From Bradyrhizobium algeriense (GTDB lineage Bacteria; Pseudomonadota; Alphaproteobacteria; Rhizobiales; Xanthobacteraceae): DNA of 64,000 nucleotides. The translations under genes and the position numbers were made by a program. The stretch is from positions 62,001 through 126,000 of the forward strand of contig NZ_PYCN01000019.1 in assembly GCF_003062295.1 (NCBI RefSeq), in the 5' to 3' direction. The notes beneath the pieces are model-generated. The model saw only the letters and a list, made by a program, of their open reading frames with translations. It ran no database searches and had not been told where the DNA came from. Shown one piece after another: positions 35,412 through 43,703 of the stretch (positions within the stretch are counted from its first letter, which is position 1; the number at the start of each line of letters is the position of its first letter).

Positions 35412-35451
35412 TTGCAGTCCCGGTCAGTTCGTTGGTTCGGTGGAATACGTC

Positions 35452-36375
35452 CTACGAGAACAGAATCGTCGACAGCCGCTTTCGTCCCTCGACGGTCGCT
35501 TCGTCGGCGCCTCCCCACGCCTCGAAGAACTGCACCAGTTGCCTGCGCGCGCCGTCCTCGTTCCACTTGCGATCGCGCCTGACGATTTCCAGCAACTGGT
35601 TGGTCGCCTCGGTGCGCTTGCCGAGGGCGTTGAGCGCGGTCGCCAGGTCGAATCTCGCCTGATGGTCGAGCGGATTTGCGGCGACCTTCTGTTCGAGCTC
35701 GGTCACCGGACCGACCGACTGGGCCTGCTCGGCGAGGTCGATCGAGGCCTGCACCGCCTTGACGGCCGCGTCGTTGCGCTTCGATTCCGGCACCATCGCT
35801 AACGTCTGCTTGGCCTGTTCGACGGCGCCCGTCGTCACATAGCATTTTGCCAGCCCTGCCATGGCTGCGATATTGGTGGCATCGAAACCCAGTATCTCGG
35901 CATAGATCTGTGCTGCCGCGGCAGGGTCGCCTTCCGCCAGCACGGCCTCGGCTTCCTGCAGGATCTCTGCGATATTCGGCTCGCCCGGCGCCGTCATGCC
36001 CTTGGTGAGCTTGTCGATGAAGGCGTTGATCTGGCTCTCCGGTACCGCGCCCATGAAGCCGTCGGCGGGCTGGCCGCCCACGAACGCGATCACGGCCGGG
36101 ATCGACTGAATGCCCATCTGGCCGGGGATGGCCGGATGCTCGTCGATATTCATCTTGACCAGCTTGACCTTGCCCTTGGCCGCGCGGACTGCCTTTTCGA
36201 GAACGGGCGTGAGCTGACGGCACGGGCCGCACCAGGGCGCCCAGAAGTCAATCAGCACCGGCTGACGCTTCGATTCCTCGATGACATCCTTCACGAAGGT
36301 CTGGGTGGTCGTCTCCTTGATCAGATCGGGTGCTGCCTGCGGCGCCGGGCCGCCGCCCTGCTCAACTATCGTCAC
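35452..36375 (-). CDS. cnoX: Chaperedoxin CnoX (YbbN family thioredoxin-TPR protein)
   Basis: This 307-residue protein joins an N-terminal thioredoxin fold (LIDFWAPWCGPCRQLTP, active-site Cys49 and Cys52) to C-terminal TPR-like repeats (AEAVLAEGDPAAAAQIYAEIL and ANPLDHQARFDLATALNALGKR). CnoX/YbbN is a holdase that hands clients to GroEL and DnaK. The WCGPC motif is intact, unlike E. coli CnoX, so redox activity is likely, as described for Caulobacter. A 14-base tandem repeat lies in its leader. The LON-domain gene follows. Confidence 0.92.
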   Translation of the reverse strand: MTIVEQGGGPAPQAAPDLIKETTTQTFVKDVIEESKRQPVLIDFWAPWCGPCRQLTPVLEKAVRAAKGKVKLVKMNIDEHPAIPGQMGIQSIPAVIAFVGGQPADGFMGAVPESQINAFIDKLTKGMTAPGEPNIAEILQEAEAVLAEGDPAAAAQIYAEILGFDATNIAAMAGLAKCYVTTGAVEQAKQTLAMVPESKRNDAAVKAVQASIDLAEQAQSVGPVTELEQKVAANPLDHQARFDLATALNALGKRTEATNQLLEIVRRDRKWNEDGARRQLVQFFEAWGGADEATVEGRKRLSTILFS

Positions 36376-36406
36376 GGTATCCTCGCCTGATGTCTTGAGA
36401 AGATGT

Positions 36407-36462
36407 CTTGGAGTCAGAATCTTGGAGTCAGAATCTTGGAGTCAGAATCTTGGAGTTAGAAG
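36407..36462. repeat. Four-unit 14-base tandem repeat in the cnoX leader
   Basis: The unit CTTGGAGTCAGAAT starts at 36407, 36421, 36435 and 36449; the first three copies are exact and the last differs at two positions. The array is flanked on each side by 'agaagatgtcttgga/gaa'. It begins 32 bases upstream of the cnoX start codon. Confidence 0.92.
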
Positions 36463-36909
36463 ATGTCTTGGAATTTCGGACCCGTTCTAGCACGGCTAGG
36501 GGCGAAGTTCCTCATCCGGTAGATGGCGGCTTGGTCACAAAATTCAATCGGCAGGCGCCGGCCGCGTCATGGGGGTCGGAACCCTGCCGGAACATCGACG
36601 CCCCGTCGAGGCAAGCCAAATACCTTCGATTGCGACGTGCGGTACGATTGGACGGCGTTGGGAGGCTCGTTCGGAAAAAAAATGGCTCGAATCGCTCTGC
36701 ATCGCGCCCGTGGCCTGGCCTTGGGTTCCCGGCATGGGCTTACGGGCCGACAAACCCCGTTTAGGCGTTGTTTCGGACCGATTCGCTCCCATTTGTTAAT
36801 GAAATCGGATGATCCGCGCGCCAACAGATCGCACGCGGACTGTTGCATTCACGGTCCGCATTTGGCATAGGTCTGCCGTTGACGGCGAGTGATCGCCGCC
36901 ATCTCGGAT
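36463..36909. other. Gene-free interval before tRNA-Gly
   Basis: This 447-base stretch between cnoX and the tRNA has only short overlapping frames without ribosome sites or recognisable motifs. It should contain the cnoX promoter (minus strand) and the tRNA promoter (plus strand). No repeat family seen elsewhere in the window was found in it. Confidence 0.5.
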
Positions 36910-36984
<75 letters not shown>

Positions 36985-37012
36985 GATTTTCTTCTATGGC
37001 ATACCGGATCAT

Positions 37013-37045
37013 CGACAGGCCGCCTTTTGGCGGCCTTGTCGTTTT
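37013..37045 (+). terminator. Rho-independent terminator after tRNA-Gly
   Basis: The arms CGACAGGCCGCC (37013-37024) and GGCGGCCTTGTCG (37029-37041) form a GC-rich stem with a TTTT loop and one bulge, followed by TTTT. Confidence 0.88.
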
Positions 37046-37163
37046 GGGTCGGGTCGTTTTTGGTGCCGCGTTGTGATTCAGCTCTCCCTTGGCTCGAGCG
37101 GCGCGTGTAATTCTCCCGGGCAAGAGGTTGTGGGGTCTCTTCATCACTCGGCGGGGCAATTTC

Positions 37164-39479
37164 ATGGGCCGGAAAATCATTCTGCTGTCCGACGGCACCG
37201 GCAATTCTTCAGCAAAAGTCTGGCGAACCAATGTCTGGCGCACCTTCGAGGCGCTGGATCTTTCCGGCAACGACCAGATCGCGTTCTATGACGACGGCGT
37301 CGGCACCTCGTCGTTCAAGCCGATGGCGATCCTCGGCGGCGCGTTCGGTCTCGGCCTGCGGCGCAACGTCATCGCCCTCTACAAATTCGCCTGCCGCAAC
37401 TATCGCGATGCCGACGACGAGCTGTTCGGTTTCGGATTCAGCCGCGGCGCCTTCACGATCCGGATCGTGATGGGGTTGATCGACAGCCAGGGTCTCGTCA
37501 AAGCCGACAATGAAGCCGAACTCCACAGCCTGGCGAGTGCGGCCTACCGCGCCTATCGCAGGGACCGCTACCATCATCTGAAGTTTGAAGCGCCCTATCA
37601 ATGGATCCGCAACAAGTTCGGGCCACATTATCCTCCGAAAGAGGTTCGCAGGAACGTCAAGATCAGGTTCGTCGGCGTCTGGGACACGGTTGCCGCCTAT
37701 GGCATGCCGGTCGACGAGATGACCCGCGGCATTCATCAGTATATCTGGCCGATTGAACTGCCGAATAACCGTCTCTCCCCTCGTGTCATGCGCGCCTGTC
37801 AGGCGCTGGCGCTCGACGAGGAGCGGACCACGTTCCACCCGCAGCTTTGGGACGAAACCGCCGGCATCAACGGCAACGCCGCTGCGCCCGATGTCGACGG
37901 GCGGCGCTTCATCAAGGACGAACGTATCAGCCAGGTCTGGTTTGCCGGCGTGCACACCAATGTCGGCGGCGGGTATCCCGACGATGCTCTCGCCTACATC
38001 CCTTTCGTCTGGATGATTACCGAGGCCAGACGATGCGGGCTCAAATTCAAATCGGATCATGCAAACGAGCCGCCCAATCCTGATCTGATGATATCCGATC
38101 CCGACACGTTCAAGAACGCGATTTCCAAGCGGGACAAGGACGGACGGCTCTACGACCCGCGCAAGGGTCTCGGCGGCTACTACCGCTACGGGCCGCGCAA
38201 ACTGGTCCCATTCCTGTATCCGGAGACCAGGAAACAGGAAGACGACGAGGTCGGCGTCGGAATCGCAAAAATTCACGAAAGCGTCTTCAGGCGCATCGAA
38301 AACCACGCGCATGCTTACGCGCCGGTTGGCCTTCCGCCCTATTATCGCGTCGTCAAGGAAGACGGCGAGATCGTATCGCCCGACAAGTTCAGGATCGCGT
38401 CGGCCACAGAACCGTTTGAAGCCAGCACGGCTGCGGCGCAGCGTGCGCTGGCGCAGGAGCATGTTTGGAACGAGGTCTGGAAGCGCCGCATCGCCTATTT
38501 CGCCACCGTCGGCGCGACGTTGTGGCTGGTGCTGTTTCCGCTGGTGAGCGGCGCGCAACGCTATGATGAATATACAAGCCCGATTCGCTGGGTGTCGGAC
38601 TTTGTGCGCTTTGTCGGCGGATTTCTTCCAGGCTTTGCATCGACGTGGATCGACGGCTATGCACGCGCGCCGGGCTGGTTCCTTGTTCTGGCTGGCCTGG
38701 TTTCCGGCTTGCTATATGTGTCCTCGCGAATTGCAGGTCGTACGTCAAACCTGATGGCTTCGATCTGGCGAAAGACGCCGGAAGCGCCGTCAGGCCTGCC
38801 CGACAACTGGATCTACGGTCTCCGCAGCAGCCCGCTTTACATCGGCTTCCAGGACCATCTGAAGCGCACAATCGCGCCGGCGTTCTTCGCGGTGGTGTTC
38901 TTCTATCTCGGATTTGCAGCGGTGAATCATCTCGCCTACGATGGACTGGACGTGGCCGGATACACCTGCGTTCACGGCGATGCCGATTCAAAGCCCGCAG
39001 TGCTTGAAATCAACCAGAGCAAGCGTGTCGAATTCAAAACGTCGGAACTGTGCAAGGCAACAGGCATCCTGCTCGAACATCGCGCGCGCTACTATGTGAC
39101 CATCCAGCCGGGTGAGCCATGGTTCAATGGCGTCACCCGCATCGGCACTCCGGTCGGAGGCTTCTCCGCCAAAGACCAGCCGGCCTGGTACGAGCGTGTA
39201 TATCTCTCCCTGTTTCTGCCTTTGCGGCGGGAATTATACAAGGATTGGTTCCGCATCGTGCTGCGTTTTGGGCATGTCGGCGGCGAAGAGAGCTCCTACG
39301 AGCCTGATCCTTACGACGACATCATCCAGTTCAATATCGCGCCCACGATTGCGCCCAATCGCAAACAAGAACTGTTCGTCTTCGTCAACGACGCCGTGAT
39401 CGGTGTTCCAGGTCTCTATGACCTGCTCTACCGCAACAATCGCGGCACTGCATACCTTACCGTAAAGCGAACGAGATAG
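37164..39479 (+). CDS. DUF2235 alpha/beta-hydrolase with C-terminal membrane region
   Basis: This 771-residue protein has an N-terminal DUF2235 domain. Diagnostic elements are LLSDGTGNSS (residues 8-16), GFGFSRGAF with nucleophile Ser93, RFVGVWDTVAAYGMP, and VWFAGVHTNVGGGYPDD. The family includes Tle1 phospholipase effectors of type VI secretion as well as many chromosomal proteins without secretion links. The second half has several membrane segments (YFATVGATLWLVLFPLV, GWFLVLAGLVSGLLYVS, FFAVVFFYLGFAAVN), unlike soluble effectors. No VgrG, Hcp or immunity gene is nearby. Start at ATG 37164 has GGCGGGG upstream. Confidence 0.82.
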   Translation: MGRKIILLSDGTGNSSAKVWRTNVWRTFEALDLSGNDQIAFYDDGVGTSSFKPMAILGGAFGLGLRRNVIALYKFACRNYRDADDELFGFGFSRGAFTIRIVMGLIDSQGLVKADNEAELHSLASAAYRAYRRDRYHHLKFEAPYQWIRNKFGPHYPPKEVRRNVKIRFVGVWDTVAAYGMPVDEMTRGIHQYIWPIELPNNRLSPRVMRACQALALDEERTTFHPQLWDETAGINGNAAAPDVDGRRFIKDERISQVWFAGVHTNVGGGYPDDALAYIPFVWMITEARRCGLKFKSDHANEPPNPDLMISDPDTFKNAISKRDKDGRLYDPRKGLGGYYRYGPRKLVPFLYPETRKQEDDEVGVGIAKIHESVFRRIENHAHAYAPVGLPPYYRVVKEDGEIVSPDKFRIASATEPFEASTAAAQRALAQEHVWNEVWKRRIAYFATVGATLWLVLFPLVSGAQRYDEYTSPIRWVSDFVRFVGGFLPGFASTWIDGYARAPGWFLVLAGLVSGLLYVSSRIAGRTSNLMASIWRKTPEAPSGLPDNWIYGLRSSPLYIGFQDHLKRTIAPAFFAVVFFYLGFAAVNHLAYDGLDVAGYTCVHGDADSKPAVLEINQSKRVEFKTSELCKATGILLEHRARYYVTIQPGEPWFNGVTRIGTPVGGFSAKDQPAWYERVYLSLFLPLRRELYKDWFRIVLRFGHVGGEESSYEPDPYDDIIQFNIAPTIAPNRKQELFVFVNDAVIGVPGLYDLLYRNNRGTAYLTVKRTR

Positions 39480-39817
39480 CGGGCGCGTGACGGGTCTGTC
39501 CCATCGAATGGAACAGGCCTGGGTGGATCCACCTTATCTGTGGAAGCTTGCCCACGCAGTGGGCGCGTCTCATTCGCGACGCGCGCTCGCTCTGCGCAAA
39601 TATTGCGATGCAGCGTGTCCATCGCAAAAACGTCTCAGAACCAAACCGGACGAGGAATTTTCCCTTCAGTCTGTTTTTGTCTGACGGAGCCGCGTATCTC
39701 CCGCAGCGGATGTGCTACGGGTTTGCGGTCTGTTTCTCCTCACCAGACCAAGTTCGCCTCTCAAACGTTTTCAAAATAAAACAGGCGCAGCCGCCAGGCT
39801 GCACAGGGAGTGACGCG
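39480..39817. other. Gene-free interval between DUF2235 and the PQQ-type dehydrogenase
   Basis: 338 bases without a supported gene. Open codons run in frame upstream of the dehydrogenase start but encode no signal-peptide-like or family-like sequence. The AGGGAG ribosome site at 39805-39810 belongs to the downstream gene. Nothing else stands out apart from a small CCCAC/GTGGG hairpin near 39552. Confidence 0.5.
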
Positions 39818-41077
39818 ATGAAATCGGCCTTCAATCGATCTATTCTTGCGCTCGCAGCCATCCTCGTTGTCGCAGGGGCCAGTCAGGCCAACGCGCAGCA
39901 GAAGCCTCTGAAAAAATACGAGTCCGGCACCAAGGATTTCTGGACCAACCCGCCGCCGGACTGGTTCCTCGGCGACGAGACCGAGGCGCAGAAGGGCCAG
40001 GCGCCACCATCCGGTCCGCCGACCGGCGCCTCGGACGCCGAACTTGCGGCGATGATGAAGAAGATCAAGCTGCCGGAGGGCTTCAGTATCGAAGTCTATG
40101 CCTCCAACGTGCTGGAGGCGCGGCAGATGGCCTGGGGCGACAAGGGCACGCTGTTCGTCGGCTCCTTCAGCCTCGGCAACGTCTATGCGATCAAGGACAA
40201 TGGCGGAAAGAGAGAGGTCAAGACTGTCCTCAAGGGCCTCAACATGCCGACCGGCCTCGCCTTTCTCGATGGCGCGCTCTACGTCGTCGCGATCAACAAG
40301 CTGATCAAATACGAGAACGCCGAAGCCAATCTCGACAATCTCGGCGCCGGCAAGGTGGTGTATGACGACATGCCGTCCTACGTCGCGCATGGTTGGAAAT
40401 ACATCGCCGTCGACAAGGATGGCTGGTTCTACATGCCGTTCGGACCTCCCTTCAACATCGGCATCCCGCCCACCGGCCTCTCGCAGATCCGCCGCGTCGA
40501 TCCCAAGACCGGCAATGCCGAGATCTGGGCGCTCGGCGTCCGCAACAGCGTCGGCGGCGACGTCGATCCGCGCTCGGGGCGATACTGGTTCACCGAGAAT
40601 GCGCGCGACTGGATCAGCGACGACATGCCGAGCGACAAGCTCAACATGATCTCGAAGATCGGCGAGCATTTCGGCTATCCCTACTGCCATCAGGGCGATA
40701 TGCCGGACCCGAAATTCGCGATGGGTCACAAGTGCTCGGAGTTCACGCCGCCCGTGGTCAAGCTCGGCGCGCACGTGGCGCCGCTCGGCATGAAGTTCTA
40801 TACCGGCGATCAATTTCCGCCTGAGTACAAGAACAACATCCTGATCGCCGAGCACGGCTCCTGGAACCGATACAAGTACCAGGGCGCCCGGATCAAGCGC
40901 GTGATCGTCGATGCCGATGGCAAGAACGCCAAGTCGGAGATCTTGGCTTCCGGCTGGCTTGAAGGCGACACGGGTTACCTCGGCCGTCCTAACGATATCA
41001 TCCTCGCCAAGGACGGTTCGATCCTGGTGGCCGACGACTGGGCCGGCGCGATCTATCGCATCAGCTACAAGAAGTAG
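39818..41077 (+). CDS. Periplasmic PQQ-dependent sugar/sorbosone-type dehydrogenase
   Basis: This 419-residue exported protein has a clear signal peptide (LALAAILVVAGASQANA, cleavage before QQKPLKK). The mature part is a six-bladed beta-propeller of the soluble aldose/sorbosone dehydrogenase family, with LPEGFSIEVYA at its start, MPTGLAFLDGALYVV, YVAHGWKYIAVDKDGWFYMPFG, ALGVRNSVGGDVDP and NILIAEHGSWNR. The substrate is unknown; PQQ dependence is a family expectation. A dihaem cytochrome c gene follows at 83 bases and is the likely electron acceptor. Confidence 0.85.
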   Translation: MKSAFNRSILALAAILVVAGASQANAQQKPLKKYESGTKDFWTNPPPDWFLGDETEAQKGQAPPSGPPTGASDAELAAMMKKIKLPEGFSIEVYASNVLEARQMAWGDKGTLFVGSFSLGNVYAIKDNGGKREVKTVLKGLNMPTGLAFLDGALYVVAINKLIKYENAEANLDNLGAGKVVYDDMPSYVAHGWKYIAVDKDGWFYMPFGPPFNIGIPPTGLSQIRRVDPKTGNAEIWALGVRNSVGGDVDPRSGRYWFTENARDWISDDMPSDKLNMISKIGEHFGYPYCHQGDMPDPKFAMGHKCSEFTPPVVKLGAHVAPLGMKFYTGDQFPPEYKNNILIAEHGSWNRYKYQGARIKRVIVDADGKNAKSEILASGWLEGDTGYLGRPNDIILAKDGSILVADDWAGAIYRISYKK

Positions 41078-41089
41078 GACGTCAACGAT

Positions 41090-41137
41090 CAGGGGCTGCG
41101 GTTATCCGGGAACGGGTGGCCGCAGCCCCTGTTGTTT
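41090..41137 (+). terminator. Terminator or attenuator between dehydrogenase and cytochrome genes
   Basis: The arms CAGGGGCTGCGG (41090-41101) and CCGCAGCCCCTG (41120-41131) pair perfectly over 12 bases, followed by TTGTTT. The element sits inside a probable two-gene operon, so it may lower, not abolish, cytochrome expression or stabilise the upstream message. Confidence 0.7.
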
Positions 41138-41160
41138 GGGGCGTGGGCAGAGGAGTTCGC

Positions 41161-41745
41161 ATGCGAAATGCACTGGTCGGGATCGTGCTGGCGTCGGCAA
41201 TCGCCTGCGGTTCGCCTGTCTGCGCCGCCGATATCGCGGCCGGCAAGGAGAAGGCCGAGCTGTGCGTCGGATGCCACGGCGATGGTGGCATTTCGCAGAT
41301 GGAGAACACCCCCTCGCTCGCCGCCCAGCCCGATCTCTTCATCCAATGGCAGCTCGTGTTCTTCCGCGCCGGCACCCGCAAGAACGAACAGATGCAGCCG
41401 ATCGTCGAGCAGCTCAACAATGAGGACATCCGCAACCTCGGCGCCTATTACGCCTCGCTTCCGCCGCCGAAGACGCCCAAGCCCGACGATAACCCGGACC
41501 TTTCAAGCAAGGGCGCGCAGGCGGCGGCCGGACGGCGCTGCGCGTCATGCCACATGGATAGCTACGCCGGCACCAAGGCGGTCGCCCGCGTCGCCGGCCA
41601 GCGCGAGGAGTATCTCGTGAAGGCGCTGCGCGACTACAAATCGGGCGTGCGGGCCGGCGGCGCCATGGCGGCGATGGCCGATGTCGCCTTTCCCCTCAGC
41701 GAGGAAGAGATCGAAGCGCTCGCGCATTATCTCGCGCATCTCTGA
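41161..41745 (+). CDS. Dihaem cytochrome c (c4-like)
   Basis: This 194-residue exported protein has a signal peptide ending in VCAAD and two c-type haem sites, CVGCH (Cys35-His39) and CASCH (Cys127-His131). The segments MENTPSLAAQPDLFIQWQL and AGQREEYLVKALRDYKSG repeat a similar pattern in each half, as in cytochrome c4. It is expected to carry electrons from the upstream dehydrogenase to the respiratory chain. The start at 41161 has GAGGAG upstream; the frame extends further but lacks signal-like residues. Confidence 0.93.
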   Translation: MRNALVGIVLASAIACGSPVCAADIAAGKEKAELCVGCHGDGGISQMENTPSLAAQPDLFIQWQLVFFRAGTRKNEQMQPIVEQLNNEDIRNLGAYYASLPPPKTPKPDDNPDLSSKGAQAAAGRRCASCHMDSYAGTKAVARVAGQREEYLVKALRDYKSGVRAGGAMAAMADVAFPLSEEEIEALAHYLAHL

Positions 41746-41754
41746 CGGTGCGAC

Positions 41755-41878
41755 GTAGCCCGGGTGGAGCGAAGCGCAACCCGGGATAACCCGCCCAGCG
41801 CGAACGAATGTCCCCGGATTACGCGGAGCCTGTCATCGGGCGCGCATTCGCGCGACCCGTTGGCTTCATCCGGACTAC
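41755..41878. repeat. Composite intergenic palindrome with nested 40-base module
   Basis: The outer arms are 'gtagcccgggtggagcgaagcg' at the left and '...cttcatccggactac' at the right. The right arm is interrupted at 41823-41865 by the module 'gcggagcctgtcatcgggcg...cgcgacccgttggct', also present at 17573 and inverted at 55011. It lies between convergent cytochrome and ketopantoate reductase genes. Confidence 0.85.
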
Positions 41879-41886
41879 GGGTCCAA

Positions 41887-42807
41887 CTAACTCCGCTGCT
41901 TCTCATACGCCTTGAGATGCGTATAGGCGATGCGCAGCTTCGGCACCGGGATCTTGGCGGCGTCGGCGCGCGCAACGAGATCGCCGATCACGTGGTCGGC
42001 CTCGACCGGCAGGCCTGCTGTGATGTCGCGGAACATCGAGGCGGTCATCGGCGAGCCTTCGGTCGTCAACAAGCCGCTGGTGCGCTGGAAGAATGGGCCG
42101 GTCGGCGCGTGGCCCGACGCCTTTGCAATCGCGCTGCATTCGTCGAGCATGCCGAGCAGAAAATCCTTGCCGCCGGCGACCGCCAGGATGTTGCCCACCG
42201 AAGTGCGCATCAGGCAGGTCGACGCGGCGAGCGAAGCGAGGAAAACCCACTTCTCCCACATGTCCTGCATGATGTGTTCGCTGGCCACCGCGCCGACCTT
42301 GCCGCTGTCAAACACTTTCGCGATCGCGCGCACCCGCTCCGACATGGCGCCGTCGCGTTCGCCGAAATTGAGCGACTGCATCGGCGCGAGCTGGACCACC
42401 TCGCGGGCCTCGTTGAGCGTCACCGCGATCGCGCAGAGGCCGCCGAGCACGCGGTCGGCTCCGAATTTCTCGTCCAGCACGCTGAGGTGCAGCATGCCGT
42501 TGAGCAGCGGGATGATCGCCGTTTTCGGCCCGACGGCGGGGGCAAACGACTTGATCGCGTCTTCCAGGTCGAACGCCTTGCAGCTCAGCAGCACGACGTC
42601 GAATTTTTCGGCGAGCTTGTCGGCCTGCACCGTCGGCGGGCTCTTGAGCGTCACGTCGCCGGCGGGACTCCTGATGACGAGGCCTGCGTTTGCGAGCTCG
42701 GAAGCGCGCTTCGGCCGCACCAGGAACGTCACGTCATTGCCTGCCTGCAGCAGCCTACCGCCGAAATAGCCGCCGATGGCGCCGGCGCCGACCACGAGAA
42801 TACGCAT
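41887..42807 (-). CDS. 2-dehydropantoate 2-reductase family protein (PanE/ApbA)
   Basis: This 306-residue NADPH-dependent reductase has the Rossmann motif MRILVVGAGAIGGYFGGRLL, the conserved SCKAFDLEDAI with Lys, PLLNGMLHL and the C-terminal helix DMWEKWVFLASLAASTCLM, which contains the catalytic Lys region. PanE makes pantoate for coenzyme A. Bradyrhizobia carry several paralogues, so this copy may act on another 2-keto acid; no pantothenate genes are adjacent. Confidence 0.85.
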   Translation of the reverse strand: MRILVVGAGAIGGYFGGRLLQAGNDVTFLVRPKRASELANAGLVIRSPAGDVTLKSPPTVQADKLAEKFDVVLLSCKAFDLEDAIKSFAPAVGPKTAIIPLLNGMLHLSVLDEKFGADRVLGGLCAIAVTLNEAREVVQLAPMQSLNFGERDGAMSERVRAIAKVFDSGKVGAVASEHIMQDMWEKWVFLASLAASTCLMRTSVGNILAVAGGKDFLLGMLDECSAIAKASGHAPTGPFFQRTSGLLTTEGSPMTASMFRDITAGLPVEADHVIGDLVARADAAKIPVPKLRIAYTHLKAYEKQRS

Positions 42808-42993
42808 GGATCAACTTCCTTTATTGTTGGCTTTGTTGTCGGCCTTATTGTTGGTCTTGGCGGGAGCCCAATAGCGAGGTTGGCGGATGACGAGCCGGAA
42901 AACTCCCGGCCACCATTACCACTGACTGTCAGCTATTTGCCACTCGCTATTCGCCTGCCTACCATGTCCCGCCGAACGGCTTGTGGCGGGTGG

Positions 42994-43599
42994 CTATTTC
43001 CCCGAGACCATCTCTTCGACTTCGCGAAGTTGCTCCTTGCCGAAAAACATTTCCTTGCCGACGAAGAAAGTCGGCGAGCCGAACGCACCGCGCTCGACGG
43101 CGGATTGGGTGTTCTCGATCAGCTTCGCCTTTACGTCGGCGTCTTGTGAGCGCGCCAGCAGTTTTGCTGCATCGAGGCCGGACGAGGCCAGCGCCTTGGC
43201 CGCCACTTCAGGGTCATCCATTTTCTTCGGCTCGACCCACATGTGATGAAAGGCGGCCTCGACATATTTCTCGAACACGCCCTCGAACTGCGCCGCAACC
43301 GCCGCACGCATCAGGTTCAGCGTGTTGACTGGAAAAAATGGATTCCAGACATAAGGCTTGACCCCAAACCGCTTCAGGAATCGCTCGGTTTCCAGCGCGT
43401 GGAATTCGCGCTTGTTCTTGATGCCGGCGAGCGTTTCGGCGGGCGACTTGTTGTTGGTGGCCTTGAAGATGCCGCCGAGCAGGATCGGCACATATTCGAA
43501 CTTCACGTTCGCGCGCTTTTCGATCGCCGGTATAGCTTCGTGGCTGAGGAAGGCGTTGGGGCTGCCGAAATCGAACAGGAATTGTGGATTTGAACTCAC
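42994..43599 (-). CDS. 2-hydroxychromene-2-carboxylate isomerase-like (DsbA/GST-kappa fold)
   Basis: This 201-residue protein matches the HCCA isomerase family: FLFDFGSPNAFLSHEAIP with the active-site serine, VEYVPILLGGIFKATNN-like segment (FEYVPILLGGIFKATNN), NTLNLMRAAVAAQ and GAFGSPTFFVGKEMFFGKEQL. The family uses glutathione and acts in naphthalene degradation, but distant members have other, unknown roles. The gap to panE (186 bases) holds imperfect 'ttattgttggcctt' repeats and no gene. Confidence 0.85.
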   Translation of the reverse strand: MSSNPQFLFDFGSPNAFLSHEAIPAIEKRANVKFEYVPILLGGIFKATNNKSPAETLAGIKNKREFHALETERFLKRFGVKPYVWNPFFPVNTLNLMRAAVAAQFEGVFEKYVEAAFHHMWVEPKKMDDPEVAAKALASSGLDAAKLLARSQDADVKAKLIENTQSAVERGAFGSPTFFVGKEMFFGKEQLREVEEMVSGK

Positions 43600-43703
43600 G
43601 GCAGTCTCCTTGGATGTTTTGGCGCATTGTGGCGCAAGGCTGGCGGTGCGTCCACAGTATTATGACGAGCGTAATATTGTGGAACGCACGACCTGCCTGT
43701 GGC

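Noticed and set aside
36407..36462. Possible CRISPR array
   Set aside because: The 14-base units are directly adjacent with no spacers, and no cas genes are present; it is a plain tandem repeat.
37164..39479. Type VI secretion effector
   Set aside because: The DUF2235 domain fits Tle1, but there are no VgrG, PAAR, Hcp or immunity genes nearby and the protein has its own membrane helices.
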